A stretch of 64,000 nt of DNA, taken from the NCBI RefSeq assembly GCF_030272615.1, contig NC_081413.1, positions 446,438,538 through 446,502,537 on the forward strand. The letters run 5' to 3'. Under the pieces are notes generated by a model. That model did not search any database. It was not told the DNA's origin and saw only the letters and a list, made by a program, of their open reading frames with translations. Positions 44,624 to 56,965 of this stretch are shown in pieces. This DNA comes from Cryptomeria japonica. Taxonomy: Eukaryota; Streptophyta; Pinopsida; Cupressales; Cupressaceae. Each line of letters begins with the position of its first letter. The first letter of the stretch is position 1. The position numbers were made by a program, and so were the translations under genes.

Positions 44624-47600
44624 CTATCTGGATTCTTGTAACCGATGGGTTACAATTTGAAAGATATCTATCAAAACTAAATTTATGCCATTGCTGAATG
44701 TTTTGCAGTGTTTTATTGCCTCTTGTGTTCTCTACACTGTACCGGTGAGTATGTGCATTTTCTCTTCCAGTCTCTTTAGTTTGGAAACTAGAGCCTCAGA
44801 TATTTCTTTTCTCAAAGAAATAACATAATCTATTCTTGGACTAAGTGTGCATTTTAAGTCCTTTGCCTTATCTTGTATTCCCTATTTGTCTTTCTCCAAT
44901 TTCTTGATTTTCTTTTCTAATTCCAAAAATGAATCTGACGTTCCAATCAAACTGTCAACAATATTATTTAACTTCTCTTGAGCTTTGTTGATCTCCTTGT
45001 CAAGATCCTCTATTAAGACATTTGTTTTGCAAGTATCCCTGTACAGTTTCTTGAAGTCAAGAATTATTTCTCCAAGTTCCAGTAATAGAGTATCCATTTT
45101 CTCCTTGTTCTTATTTACAATATCCTCAAAGAATTTCTCTTTTTATTTTATCATCCTCTCCTTAAATGTATCCTCATTTATTTGATCAACAGTTATTAGG
45201 TTGTCGGTGATAAAATTAGACAATGTGTCTAGTTGACCTAAAGAATCTTTATTCTCAACACTGCACTTTGGTGCTATCAATTTAAGAATTGGTATAGTAT
45301 CATCAATATCCTTATAGGCTTGTGCATTGCATTCTGTGATCTTCTTTATTGAATCTAATAAGACTTTTATTATATTAGTAGGTCTGAATTCTATCATAGT
45401 TGTACTAGATGTTTGTCCAAAAGTTTTTAGAATAGCCATGCTACTGGTTGTAGTTATTTCCTTGGTTGATTCGACCTCTGGTAGGCCTATCTGAGTTTGC
45501 ATTTCCATAAACAAAGTTTTAGGCTTTTCATTTTGGCTAGGTGGCACTGTCTCTATCTGTACCTATGCTTCAACTTGTACTAGTTTGGGTTTCTCCAAAT
45601 GTGTCTCAAACAGTTTCTCTGAGCTTTTAGTTGTCGATTCCTCAGTTTGTGCTTCTGAACTTTGCTTAGCCGGTTCTTTAGATGGTTTGTCTATTATATC
45701 TACCAGTTTCTTAGTGGTATCCTCTACCAATTGCTCTATCTGTCTAAGTTTTTCTGTGTTTAACTCAACCTCTGCAGTCAGTGACTTAGTGGTCACATCT
45801 TTCTCCTTATCCTCAGTGGTCTCTCTATCAATCATGACATTAACTTCCTGAGTATCTACATTTACAGTATACAAAATTTCTGATTTAGGGTTTGTATCTT
45901 CTACCAGAGTCTCCATACTCTCAGTAGCCAGTTAATTTGTAGTAGTGTCTACCGGTGGAGTATCTGAAGGAGGTGGGGGCATATTGTTAGTTATTTTTAA
46001 ACATGGTGGTCCACCTTCCTTGCCTTTACCCTTGTCTCTGTCCTTTTGATATACTCTGATAGTTTTAGGTCAGAGTAATTCTTCCTCTTTTTCTTTCTCC
46101 ACAAAGAAAATATCTCATCCATCAGTTGTTTCCTCATATACTTCAGTTACTCTACCAACCATTAATGCTACATGTTGGTGAGCAGTAGAGAATACTGTCC
46201 GATTAGCCTCACTAATTAATTTATCCATTTCATTAGGTGAGTTAACTGGATGCACTGCCAGTAATTTTTCAATTTTAATATTTTTATCTAGTTCAACAAT
46301 AGATAATCTTCTAGCTTCTAATCTCCCATACAAGTCATTTGGAATTTCATCAACAATTTGCATCAAAAATTTCTTGTATATATCTATGTGTAGAATTACA
46401 TTGTTCTCTATACTTTCCTTATCATCAGCTGATAGTGTATTGTACATTTTATTGATATTCTTCAGCTTACAATCCTCTGTAATTTCACTAAGAAGTTTTT
46501 CAATTGGGGCAATAGTTTGTTTCACCTTCTTCTTAGGAGTCATCTTCTTTGCTAGAGGCCTTACTACCTATTGCTTCTGTCTTGTCATTTTTGGTGTAGG
46601 AGAAGGTGCCAGTGAAGGTTTTCTTTTCCTCTCAGCTCTCTTGAATACAACAAGTATGTCACTTTCTGAAGAAGATCCAATCGGTGAAAGGTGAGTTTCC
46701 GATTAAAGTGCTTCTAGCTTACTTTCAGTTATACCAGTGTGTTTTAGCACATCTTCCTTCATTTCCTTTGCCTGTCGAGTTCCTTTTCTAATGGTTGCTT
46801 CTACCTTCTTAACTATTTTCCTTGATTATATAGTGCTCTCAATTGTTTCTGCACTACCAAATTCTTTCTCTTCTGGTTCATTAGGAGCTTCAAGGAGGGC
46901 TTTTGCATAAGTTTCTATGATGTTATCATCTATCTCATAGCCCATTTTAGTTACCCAGATGGTTCTAGGGATAAGTGCCTCCATCCAAATTTCATCTTTC
47001 TTGATCACAAAACAGATTTCCTTTTGATACTTAACCACAATAGCTTGTGATAGTCTTACTCTATTCTTCATTCGATCCTTAAATTCTTGAAAATGCTCAT
47101 TTATGTTTTTCTCCCTGTTCTCTCCCATATTGTTTAATAGTTCTGATAGTTGTTTTCCTACCAGTATATCAAAACCAAAATCTCTAGCACCAATATCGGG
47201 TACTTGTTTGGTTATGTACAACATCAGACAAACAAGTAAGTTTCCAAATCTGAATGTCCCCTTTTTGTCTCTTTTGATCTTACCCAAATTGTCTATCAAC
47301 TCATCTTTGAGCCATTCACATATGTCTATTCTTGCATTATCATTTACCATATCATAGGCACTCTTAATACATAGGCTAGAAACTGAGTTTAACCTATTTG
47401 CATGTGTAGCCTTATAACCTAAGATCATACTAATAAATTGATATTTGTATCCTTCACATCATTTACCCTTAGAGATTTCTTATCAAATGTTGCACCAGTT
47501 AGGTTTGTCACTAAGTCATTTGAGACCTTCTTAGTTTTGTCAAGTCTGTTGCCGGTGGAGGGTAACCCTATTATAGCTTTTACTACTTCTTTTGTGATTT

Positions 47601-47991
47601 TACAAATAGAGTCTTACTAGAAGAATTCACCATGTACTCTGCTTAACACAATCCTTATGATATCCTTGGGGAAATCCATGATACTAAGTATTTCAGTGAA
47701 ACCTAGGGTTTCTACTATCTTATGTTTAGGTTTGACATTTTTGAATTCATCACAAATTACAATCTCATACATATTCTTAATTTCATCATCACCTAGTTCA
47801 TCAATATGACAATGTATATATATTCTAGGGTCGTCAACATATACTACTCCTTTAGGGATTTGAGAGAATGCACCTATGCTATCATCTTTCTTAGCAATTT
47901 TGGGAACTAGCTGAAAAATGGGTCTAGGTTGCTTAACAACTTCAACAACAATAGGATTTAAGATAAATTCAGGAGTGGATGACGATGTCAT
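44624..47991 (-). pseudogene. Element E ORF2: unknown conserved retroelement protein
   Basis: About 1,122 codons from ATG at 47991 to TAG at 44624, with a few stops and about one frameshift. It is the better preserved copy of the protein in element B. Readable segments, N to C: GVVYVDDPRIYIHCHIDELGDD, ITKEVVKAIIGLPSTGNRL (after a double stop near 47616), GYKATHANRLNSVSSLC and WLKDELIDNLGKIKRDKKG. Next come EALIPRTIWVTKMGYE, then LSADDKESIENNVILHID with EIPNDLYGRLEARR, then Glu/Thr/Lys-rich linkers. Last are long helices, for example FKKLYRDTCKTNVLIEDLDK. No nuclease, RT, helicase or zinc motif is recognised. The shared residues with B, in the same order, suggest it was kept by selection at the element level. 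It could be a capsid-like or nucleic-acid partner protein. Confidence 0.65.
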
Positions 47992-48295
47992 AGCTATAAA
48001 TACCTCAATCTGCCTTAAGGATGAATGCTTTGATGGATTGCTTCACTTCTTTTCTTGGAGTACCTTCACTTGGGAATTTTCACACTCTCGAAGATTTGAA
48101 TGCTCAGTGAATGAAAAAGAGCTAAAACACTTTCTCTATAATGCTATTTTTGCCAACTACCACATTTAATGCTCGTCGGTTAAATCACAACTTAAGTCAT
48201 CTGCCGGTATAGAAGTAATTTCAACTTCTCACCATCAATCGAGGGAATAATAGCATGTTTTTCATTTTGTTGCTAAACCCCCAAAAGAATTTTTT
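47992..48295 (-). promoter_or_regulatory. Element E inter-ORF leader before ORF2
   Basis: About 300 non-coding bases between the knuckle protein and ORF2. On the minus strand they include GCATTATAGAGAAAG (TATA-like) and GGTATTTATAGC just before the ATG. Element B has a spacer in the same position. An internal promoter or splice or subgenomic start is possible but unproved. Confidence 0.3.
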
Positions 48296-49408
48296 TCAGT
48301 TAGATGAAGAGTCTTCTGCCGGTGGAGTGTTACACTGTCCTGCCGGTGGAGGAGTAATCACATCAACATTTTGATCTAACTTTTTGATCCATTGTTTTGA
48401 GAATTCTTGCTTTACCTCTTCAAATTTTTCTTTACCTTTCAAACTAGGACCTTTGTTATTTGTCGGTGATGCCTTACTTCTGCAAAATTTAGCAATATGT
48501 CCAATCTTGTTATAGACATAACAAGTCACATTGTTCTTCTGAATAGCTTTCTCATATCTTATGTCGGTATGTGTTCTACATTGATTAGATAAGTGCCCAA
48601 ATCTTCCACAAACATAACATATCACATTCATTCTGCAATTTTTTGAATTATGACCACCTTTGTTGCATTTAGAACATTGACCGGTGGGTGTATTAGTGTT
48701 CTAATAATTTCTAGATCTCCACTGATTTTCTCTATGACCATACTTATTATAGTTAAAGTATTTGCCATTAAACTTGTAAGAAGTAGGTTGTCTTACCGGT
48801 TTTCTATGATCATGATTGTTTGCAGTACCAGAGCTTTCACCAACTTCAAAGCCAGGGCCATTTGTATCACCATTAGGTTTTTGATTCTTCAGCATGTCAC
48901 CAAGTTCTTCTAAACTTTTCTTGAATTTTTCTTTGTGATGATTTGCAGTAGTTAGTTCACTTTCCAAGATTCCTTTATGTCTTATGAGTTCAGTTCTGTC
49001 ATTTTGTGTGTGCATTAGATCTACCTTCAACATATCATTTTCATGACTGAGTCTTGTGTTTTCATTTCTAGTATCATTTAGTCTTCTAACCAAGTCTTCT
49101 TCATTATTCTTTCTATCTTCAATTTCTTTACAAAATCTCATAGTCATATCCAGCATCTCATTCTATGTTGTACTGATCTCTTGTCTTAGCTTGTTTACTA
49201 GATCATTAAGAGTTTCCTTTTCATCATTCTCATTCTGCATCTTATCACAAAGTTCTCTTCTCTTATTTCTTGCAATGGTAAGATTTTCTTGAAGTGCTTG
49301 AATGATATCCTGAGCAGCCTTTAGATCATCTTTAAGTTTGATATTCTTCACCTTTTCTACATCATAGTCTGAAAGAGTTGTTTTCAATTGTTCTCTCAAG
49401 TTTTCCAT
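48296..49408 (-). pseudogene. Element E coiled-coil and four-zinc-knuckle protein
   Basis: Starts at ATG 49408, about 70 bases after the primer site. The first 200 or so residues are charged heptads (MENLREQLKTTL, LKDDLKAAQDIIQALQENL, then EEDLVRRLNDTRNENTRLSH). A TAG interrupts near 49160. Four knuckles follow: a degenerate YFNYNKYGHRENQW, CSKCNKGGHNSKNC (in the part between 48632 and 48700), CYVCGRFGHLSNQC, and CYVYNKIGHIAKFC with one Cys lost. The tail is Lys/Glu-rich. Ends at 48296. There is no UBN2 capsid region, unlike gag of element F. Zinc knuckles of this type bind RNA, so it may package the element's RNA. Confidence 0.75.
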
Positions 49409-49479
49409 CTCTACCGATGAAAAGATCTTGCTCAAGCTGTTAGGCTTCTGAAAATAGAGGACCAGGCTCTGATACTAAT

Positions 49480-50270
49480 TGTTAGGATTAGGTTCCCAAA
49501 GATACTGAGAGGGGGGGGTGAATCAGTATCTGACCGTTTAATAAATTTACTTGACTTAAAACATGAAAATCAAATTAAAACTGTGTACCGGTAAATGAGA
49601 AATAATGCAGTAAACAAGAATAACTACAACCATGCGAGAATCACATCATAACATACTATTTTAACGAGGAATCCTGGTGTGGGAAAAACCTCGGTGGGAT
49701 TTGTGACCCACAATATCCACTTACTGGCCAATAAGGGAATATTACTCTTACAATAGGGGCCTGCACATGCAGGAAGGCCAAGTGCCTAGAGCTCACTGCT
49801 CAATTACAAAAGAAGTCACACTAACTTACAAAAATGGATTATATTAATCCAATGTCTTGTACTGCTTCAAATTAGCATCTACTATGCCAGATCCAGTACC
49901 AGTTTAAGCTCTGCTACATACATAAACCCTTAACCTATAATTCACATATTAGGTCTTCTTATCTCGCATCCTATCACACATATTTCCTATTAGAAAATGA
50001 TCTCATACATATATGATTCATATTACAACTTGCCATGTCATCTTACAATGATTTTACAATTAATTAAAAAATACATTATAAACAAAATTCTTGTCGGCCA
50101 GGGTGCTGGTATCCTTCCTTTCATTACAGGTGTTCTATGTGTTAGTGTAGAGTTTGTCATTGCCGATGCTAGTATCCTGTCTTGCCAGTATCATATGATT
50201 GCAAGGTTTCCATCAATGACAAAACCTTCAATCACCTACAATTTCTCATTAGAGTGTGCATTTTCCAACA
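49480..50270 (-). repeat. Element E 5' LTR
   Basis: An intact 791-base copy beginning TGTTAGGATTAGG and ending TTTTCCAACA. It contains GGTGTGGGAAAAACCTCGG (about 49676-49694), the reverse of the shared copia LTR module. The primer site (minus strand TAGTATCAGAGCC) lies just left of it at 49465-49479. Confidence 0.92.
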
Positions 50271-50275
50271 GTGAC

Positions 50276-51016
50276 CTATTATGTGCTTTGAGTATGTTTT
50301 AGCGGGCCTTTGAGTTGGTTATGTTGTAACCCATTTGTTATCGGTTGGTTGTAATCAATTTTCATGTTATAATACAATTTGTTTTGCATTTCCTCCATCA
50401 TATCTTAGTGTTTCCATTATGTTACTCTTATTGACTGGTCCAAATTGATCTCTTTGAGGTCCCTCCTAACTTGTGACTGCTTCAAAACCTTATTATCCTA
50501 CAAGGGGATGATTGAAAGGGAAGACAACATGGTTTAATTAAAATTGAAACTTTATGAAATCAGACAAATATCAAATGTGGCAAGGAGTAAATTGAAGGTT
50601 TCCATGTTAGTAGTCAAAGAAGTCAAATCACAATCTCAACCATCCATTTCAAAATCAATGATGGAGTGTGAATCTTTAGCCACCAACCTACCTAGGCATG
50701 CACATATGGAGTAATGGTGGTCCTTCTATGAGCAATAAAAGAAAAATTTGAAGTGTCATTATTCACCTTGTGATTTCAAAGTGATCCTAAAGAAAATTCC
50801 AAGCATCCAAATGTGACTAAAAGAAGCTTTGAGCCAGAATTGTAATCAATAGTGAAAAAACTAGTAAGTTAAGTCCAATATTAGTGTGTGTTCTACTAGT
50901 AAAATTGAAAGTGTTGTGGGGATTTTTAGTTAGGAATTTGCATAGTTTCTCCCTAGGAGTAAGGGAAGGGTTATTTTCTTTCTGAATTGTGTAGCTCATG
51001 TTAATTTGAGAGAAAA
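50276..51016 (+). other. Continuation of interrupted gypsy LTR-like sequence and leader, no gene
   Basis: Resumes after element E's target duplication. The part to about 50500 is LTR-like (TTGTAACCC, GGTTGTAATC). The rest is AT-rich, ending just before the lysine/proline-rich frame at 51017. No primer site is recognised. Confidence 0.35.
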
Positions 51017-53259
51017 ATGGTCACCCCCATCAAGGATTCTACTACCCCAACTACTGAAATGACTTCTGAATTGGGACGAAGCTTTGCTCAGCGAAAAATT
51101 ACCCATGCAGTCTCGTTTACTATTGTCCCACCTGTCTGAGCAATTATGGTCAAACCTGTGACCAAACCAAGCCCATCCGCTCCTACTAAAACAAATGTCC
51201 CTCCTCGTCCAAAAGAACCTATAAAACCAAAATGAAAGAGGGTGCCCAAAAAAATTGATATAGTCTCCTTGGATAGTAAAAAATCTTATGAGCCAAACCC
51301 TCCTCCTATAGCTAGAAATCCTACAACCAAAAGGAGAAAGCTTGCCCCAATAAAAACATCTGCAGAGCCATCTACACCAAACCCTCCTTCTACTAAAAAT
51401 ACTCAAAGTGAGGCATCCAATCCATAGGAGGAAACTCCCAAGCCCAAAAGAAAAAGGGCTCCAACCAAAAAGACCATATCTACAACCACTACACCATCAG
51501 AATAAGCCCCTGCTATGAAAGGATCCTCCCCTATCCAACAAGAAAATCCTGCAGAGGCTCCATCTACTTAAATTTTAGCCAAGAGTGCAAAGGAGATTGA
51601 TAAATAAGTGGGGGAGAAGCTAGAAGAAATAGAGAAAAGGAAGAAGGGGGAAACCAAAAGTCTGAGTTGAGATCTGCTAGAACTATTCCCTGGATCAAAT
51701 ATGGACAAGTCATGCAAAACAGTCTTTGCACACTACAATTCCAACTATAGGGATGCCCACACCACTGACATAGGTTGGGATATATTTTTCTACTTTTATG
51801 GGAATAGAGATAAGGCTATTCTAGCTAGTTGTCCTAAATGTTTTTGTGGAACCTATACTGATTAGGGAGCTGGCAAAGAATTAACACCCCTTGAGCATGA
51901 TAGTTAAGATGGCCAGTGGCTACTATCTCCTATATGTGACAAACGAATCAATAATTCAATGTTTTGAATTAGATAAGATTTCTCTTAAGAGCATTGACAA
52001 ACGAAGACTATTGGTAGAGTATGCTTCCAAGAAGAAGATTATAAGAGAGCATATACTACCACATTCTTTGAAGAGAAGATGTAAGGGGAGGAAGAGCTAT
52101 CTAATGTATGCTAAATATTTTGGCATGGCCCTCTTTGAAGACTATTTTGTAAGACCAATTATTTTTTATGCCAATTTTTGGGGGAAGACTACTAATTAAC
52201 TCAAATTCCCATTGAGTATATAGTGATGGAAAGTAAAATTCAACATTTGGAGACTAATGAGTTATATGATTTTGCCACATTTCTTCAAGAAAAGTTGCAT
52301 CAGAGCCTTGTTGAGGCTAAAAATGAAAAAGAAAACCTGAAATTCGGACATTATTCTTTGATTTTTCATTTGATTCTTTTTCAAAATAGGAAAGTGTGGT
52401 ATGAGGTATTGCAAATAAAGGAATGTGATCCAAGAATAAGGTAGAAGTGGGCGGTCCAAAAGTAGACACAAATGCAGATAAAGGATCCAAATATTTTGAT
52501 TATACAAAATTCTTTGATAATTTTGTATTAAAAGTTCTTGGGATGTCAATGCATATCATAAAAGTCATGAGAATAAGGAGTGCCAAGGTAGAAAATGTAG
52601 AATATCTGGAGGGAGCATTCTCCCACAATTTTGGGGACTTCTTTTTCTATTAAAATTATACACTAATTAGAATTTTTGGGTGCCCATAGCCCCCTTATAT
52701 ATTGCCCATCAGAGTCTCCCCAACACTCACCTTTATAGAATTTATGTGGCAGATAACGTGGATGGAGAAGGGGATAGTTAGAATAGAGAAAAAAGGAAAT
52801 CTCCCAAGGATGATTACTTTTGAAGAATTCCATGTGGAAAGTGATTCTCTTGAGAAGGTGCAACATTTTTTGGTAAATAATAACTGGTTAATAGTGAGCC
52901 AAGCAAGAAAATTTGACCCAGAGGGCTACATAAATGAATTGAGAACTCAAAATCTCAAAGTATGAGGCTATTCCCACAAATCCATCAGAGGAAGTGTAGA
53001 AGAGAATGAAGTGGTAGTACCTCCAAAAGATTGAAAGGTAGAGAAAATTAGAAGACCCCAATTTCCAAGGATTCTGTTGTAATATACAAAATTATTTTGA
53101 TAGGATGCTATGCAAGATGAGGTCTTTTGATAAAATAATTACCTCAAAGTGGAAAAGAAAGGAAATAGGGTGTCCCAGAGAGATCCTTGAGGAAAGGCCT
53201 ACTTATGAGCCTCCTACCTCTTCAAGATCAAAGGGAAAGGCAATTTTGACTGGGGAATC
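51017..53259 (+). pseudogene. Degenerate long reading frame, basic Pro/Lys-rich N-terminus, part 1
   Basis: A frame starting at ATG 51017 keeps phase to about 51900 despite about ten stops. It has a basic, proline-rich N-terminus (TPKPKRKRAPTKK, NPTTKRRKLAP), then LLELFPGSNMDKSCKTVF and GWDIFFYFYGNRDKAIL. Later readable pieces are 51891-52199 (IIREHILPHSLKRRCKGRKSY), 52223-52444 and 52702-52965 (MWQITWMEKGIVRIEKK). No known family is recognised. It has the general style of the extra reading frames carried by plant gypsy elements. Solo LTR I interrupts it at 53260. It might be distantly related to ORF2 of B and E, but I could not show that. Confidence 0.45.
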
Positions 53260-55781
53260 TGTGAGGCCTCACCTCGACTCAGTCTGACATTCAGTGGATT
53301 TTATATTTAGACTATTATGGATACTTTATTTTGATGCATTTTGAGACTTAGAACTTACATGATTTCAGGATTTGGATAACATTGCTATGATTTGATGATT
53401 TTACTTATATGCTTTTGTGATAGAACACTACATGATTGTTAGACAAGATGATATTGCAATGATAGATGTCATTATTTAAATTGCAGGACTTTTCTATGAT
53501 AATAGAACTATGATGTATGGCTAAGTTTATGTGAATTGGGATGAAATTGTTTATGAGAACTTTGCTTGATAAAAGATGTATTTAATCTGTGCTGATGAAA
53601 ATTGTATGCAAGTGATGATGTGTATTGTTATTCCTTTGAATTATATTTTATGTGGATATTTGGAAGTACTAATGTGTTAAATGAGATGTGCAGGAAATTT
53701 ACCATGTGACCATGGAAATTATGGAGAACCAAACCTAGACTTATGTATGTTCGTAAGCCAGGGGTTGTCTATTTGGAGAGACAACACCCCGTTTGTGTTG
53801 TATTTTATTCGTAACAGTATATGCTGCATGAGTGTTAAGTGTTATTTAAATTTAATGTGTAAAACCACAAGAGACAATTTCATGTTTTATTTTGTAAAAG
53901 TGTTTTATTTGTGTCACTTGACACATGTGTGGATTTAAATTTAAATGTTTTAATAGGTCTCTTGGTGGGAAAGTGTTTAATTATAGTTCTTCTTAAATAA
54001 AATAATGTGTTGTCATAAATACTTTGGGAATATAATATTTGGGGTGGTCAACATATGTTTGACCCGAAAATAAACTTCAGAGGGGTTTAAAATGGGTTAA
54101 ATGAACACCTAGGGGTAGTTTAATAGGGTTTCCTAAAGCCCATAAGGTATACCTAGGGGTTAGGGGTATTTTTAGGAAAGTTTCTACTTTTTAATGATCT
54201 TTTTAACGCTTTAAAAATTGGCTTTTTTGAGTTGTGCGAAAATTGAAGATTAGAAGTTTAAATCTAATTAAGATTTTTCCTTTTGGGATGAGAGTCTTTT
54301 TGCATTCTGCTTTTCTTTCCTTTTTGGTTTTTGGAAACTTGTGAGAACTCAGAGAATGAGCTTCTTAAGCAAGATTTTTGAGAATTGAAGGGTAATCACC
54401 CACTCTCCATTTTTGGAGACAAGAGAAATTTTGAAAAGAAAATAATAGGATGGAATAGAAAAATTGACTAAGGGTAGAAGGAAAAAGATTCGTGGATTGG
54501 GCAGCTCTTCCTCAAATATCATAAAACCTTTGGGTCATTTTAAGGTTGGTTTCAATTATTCATTATAATGTCTTCTTCTTGCTTATGTCTGGAAGTATGT
54601 TGGTGTAAGAAATCTGTGTTCTTGAATGTTTCTTTTGAAATTCATTTAGTATTTTTGCATTATGAATTGTTTGTGTTTTGGGAGTTTTCTCAAGACCTCT
54701 TACTCTTGGGAGAGAAGAGGATCTTGTGGGTGGTAGCAGTGACAACCCTCGAGTGAGAGACTCTATTTTGAGAGTGATCACAAGGGATCTTTGTGTGACC
54801 CTTGCTGCATGGCCTGTTTGTGCAATGGGGGTCATAAGGAGGGAAATAAGGCTAGAATGCCTTTGGGGGGCATAAGGAATAAGGGGTTGAGATTCTTGAT
54901 ATATTTATTGTGCCATGAGGTGGCTTCTTGTTTATTTCATACTTGCAGTTCTCCTCAGGGTATTGGTCCACTACCACCCTTTGAAAAGATCATCACTAAA
55001 GTGTGGTGCTGTGAAGCCAAGTTGGGAGTGTGTCTGAAAATCTATATGCATTTGCCTTCTATGTGTTTGCCTGTATGTTACCCGTCTAGGAATTGGTTCT
55101 CCGAGCTCGGGGGTGGCTACCAGTTAGCCTAGGTTGGGAGGTGAGCACTCCGTGGTCATATTTGTGTTTTCTATTATGCAGGATAGTCAGAAGAAGTGAA
55201 TAGGAACCATGAAAAGATACAGAAGATTATTGTTGAAGATACTTAAATCCATTTGCAATATATTTGTTTTAATTTGATTCAGAAGTATGCCCTCATTCTT
55301 AGAAATGAGAGGCAAGTTGTAATTCTTGAAAATAGACTTGAGGTTTATTGTTGTAGCTAAACAAAGAAACATCCTGTAAAATTTGCAGAATATCTTGGAA
55401 TTGTAAAAAAAAGCTTGTTTTATTTCTACTTCTATTTTTGTTTCAGAAAAAGAAAAGCCTCCTTGAGTTGCATGCAAAAGCTTCTTTTGTGTTATGAAAA
55501 AAATTAGTTTTCAAATAAATTTTATCTATATTCTTCTTGTTGAAAAGTGTGAGTTTTTTTGGCTGAAAGATCCTAAGTATTTTAAAAGAATAAGGGTATT
55601 TTAAGTAATTGTTTTATTTGTGGAAAAATCAATGAATGTGTTTTATTCAGAATAGTATGATTTTTTTTTAGGAAAAAAAAAAGGGGTGAGAATAAAAGTT
55701 AGCAAAAGATCTACTTCAATTTCTTTTATCAGCAATTAAAATAAATAAATAAAAGAGCCTAAGTTTATATACCAATTAATT

Positions 55782-55938
55782 ATATATATATATATATATG
55801 CATATACATTTATTTGTGCACATGAAATTTTGGATTTACATAATGTGTCTCCCATTGTTATTTTGTTTAAAATTTTGTATGTAAATCTTATTAAAAAAAT
55901 ATATATATTCACCCTTAAAACTTTTATATATATAAATT

Positions 55939-55994
<56 letters not shown>

Positions 55995-56030
55995 AATATA
56001 TATATATATATTTATATATAATATATAAAA
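55782..56030. repeat. TA-rich microsatellites in solo LTR I
   Basis: Runs of TA/ATATAT lie at about 55782-55799 and 55924-56030, with a further run at 56585-56620. They are interrupted by AAATA units and followed by a long A run (56031-56042). Confidence 0.9.
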
Positions 56031-56083
56031 AAAAAAAAAAAACTAAATAAAAAAAAGGGAATTTTTGGGTTCCACGTGGACCC

Positions 56084-56249
56084 CACTGTGTGTACACACA
56101 GTGTGGGCCGCGCGGCACCCACTGTGTGAACACACAGTGAGAGCCGCTCGGCTCCCCACTGTGTGGACACATAGTGGTGCGAGCCGCAAGCGGCGCCCAT
56201 TGTGTGGACACACAGTGGTGTCGCGTCGCCACTATGCGTTCACACAGTG
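56084..56249. repeat. Array of five near-perfect 20-base palindromes
   Basis: The first unit, CACTGTGTGTACACACAGTG (56084-56103), is a perfect palindrome. Related units follow at 56120-56139, 56157-56176, 56198-56217 and 56230-56249, each with the arms CACTGTGTG and CACACAGTG or one to three changes. Spacing between starts is 36, 37, 41 and 32 bases. The linkers are GC-rich (GGCCGCGCGGCAC, GAGCCGCTCGGCTC, itself near-palindromic). The surrounding sequence is very AT-rich. Confidence 0.9.
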
Positions 56250-56577
56250 GCGCCCGTGGCCCTTCCCTTTCGCCATCTTCCACCCTGCATAAAAAAAATG
56301 GCCGCCGTTGTTCGGCCCTGTGGAAAGATTTTAGTGTTAATAAAAAATAAAGAGGATAAAACCCTAGCTCGGGTAGGGCTAGGGCAGATGAAATAAAAAT
56401 ATTATGATAATTTAGAGTTGTTAATATATATAAAAAAAAATAGAACCCTAAATAGGGTTGGAAAAATACTGATTATTATTTTGGAAAGTTATTGTTTTTT
56501 TTTTATAAAGAATTAAAATATATAAATATATGTAAATATATATATAACTCTGGTATATTTGGGAGTAAGTATTTAAT

Positions 56578-56622
<45 letters not shown>

Positions 56623-56965
56623 CTAGTTATAATTTGGAGTAAGTAATTAATAGAAATTTAAATATGGTTGTTTTAGACTATATAGTCATTTTGGAGATTG
56701 AATTAATTTTCCTCTCCTATTCCTTTAGCATGATTGATTTAATAAACTTAATGACTAGGTATCTCGTGGAGATAAAATTAAACCAGTTAGTTTTTCCACA
56801 ATTTAGAATTAAACAAATTATCGATGCTTGGTTCGTTTCAGAATTAGCTCGAATATAATTATGGAAATTTCGATAACACATGTTGTATGAGCGAACTTGT
56901 TAATTAATTAGTATTTTTTTTTTAAAAAAATCATTCCGTTTTTGCCCTAAATTTTGGGCATGACA

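Larger units (their letters stand above)
42119..50270 (-). mobile_element. Element E: minus-strand pol-less LTR element, relative of B
   Basis: LTRs lie at 49480-50270 (791 bases, 5' in its orientation) and 42119-44419 (792 bases after removing solo LTR H). The target duplication GTGAC is perfect (42114-42118 and 50271-50275). The primer site on the minus strand is ATTAGTATCAGAGCC (49465-49479) and the polypurine tract is AAAGGGGGAGAT (44420-44432). The internal region codes a coiled-coil plus zinc-knuckle protein and the long unknown ORF2, both on the minus strand. No protease, integrase, RT or RNase H is present over 5 kb. Element B has the same plan. Confidence 0.92.
53260..56965. mobile_element. 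Solo LTR I, 3.7 kb
   Basis: Begins TGTGAGGCCTCACC and ends GGGCATGACA. It has a perfect target duplication GAATC (53255-53259 and 56966-56970), and it splits a reading frame that resumes on the other side. It contains no coding region, primer site or second LTR. At 3,706 bases it is long for an LTR; some Tekay-type gypsy LTRs reach this size, so that lineage is a guess. The first bases hold a 12-base perfect palindrome, GTGAGGCCTCAC. The interior has AT microsatellites and the palindrome array at 56084-56249. Confidence 0.8.

Noticed and set aside
51017-53259. Claim that this frame is a true ORF2 family member
   Set aside because: Only general composition agrees with B and E. I could not find aligned motif blocks by eye, so it is left as unknown.
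56084-56249. Palindrome array as CRISPR or bacterial repeats
   Set aside because: Spacers are related to each other, only five units are present, and it sits in a plant LTR.
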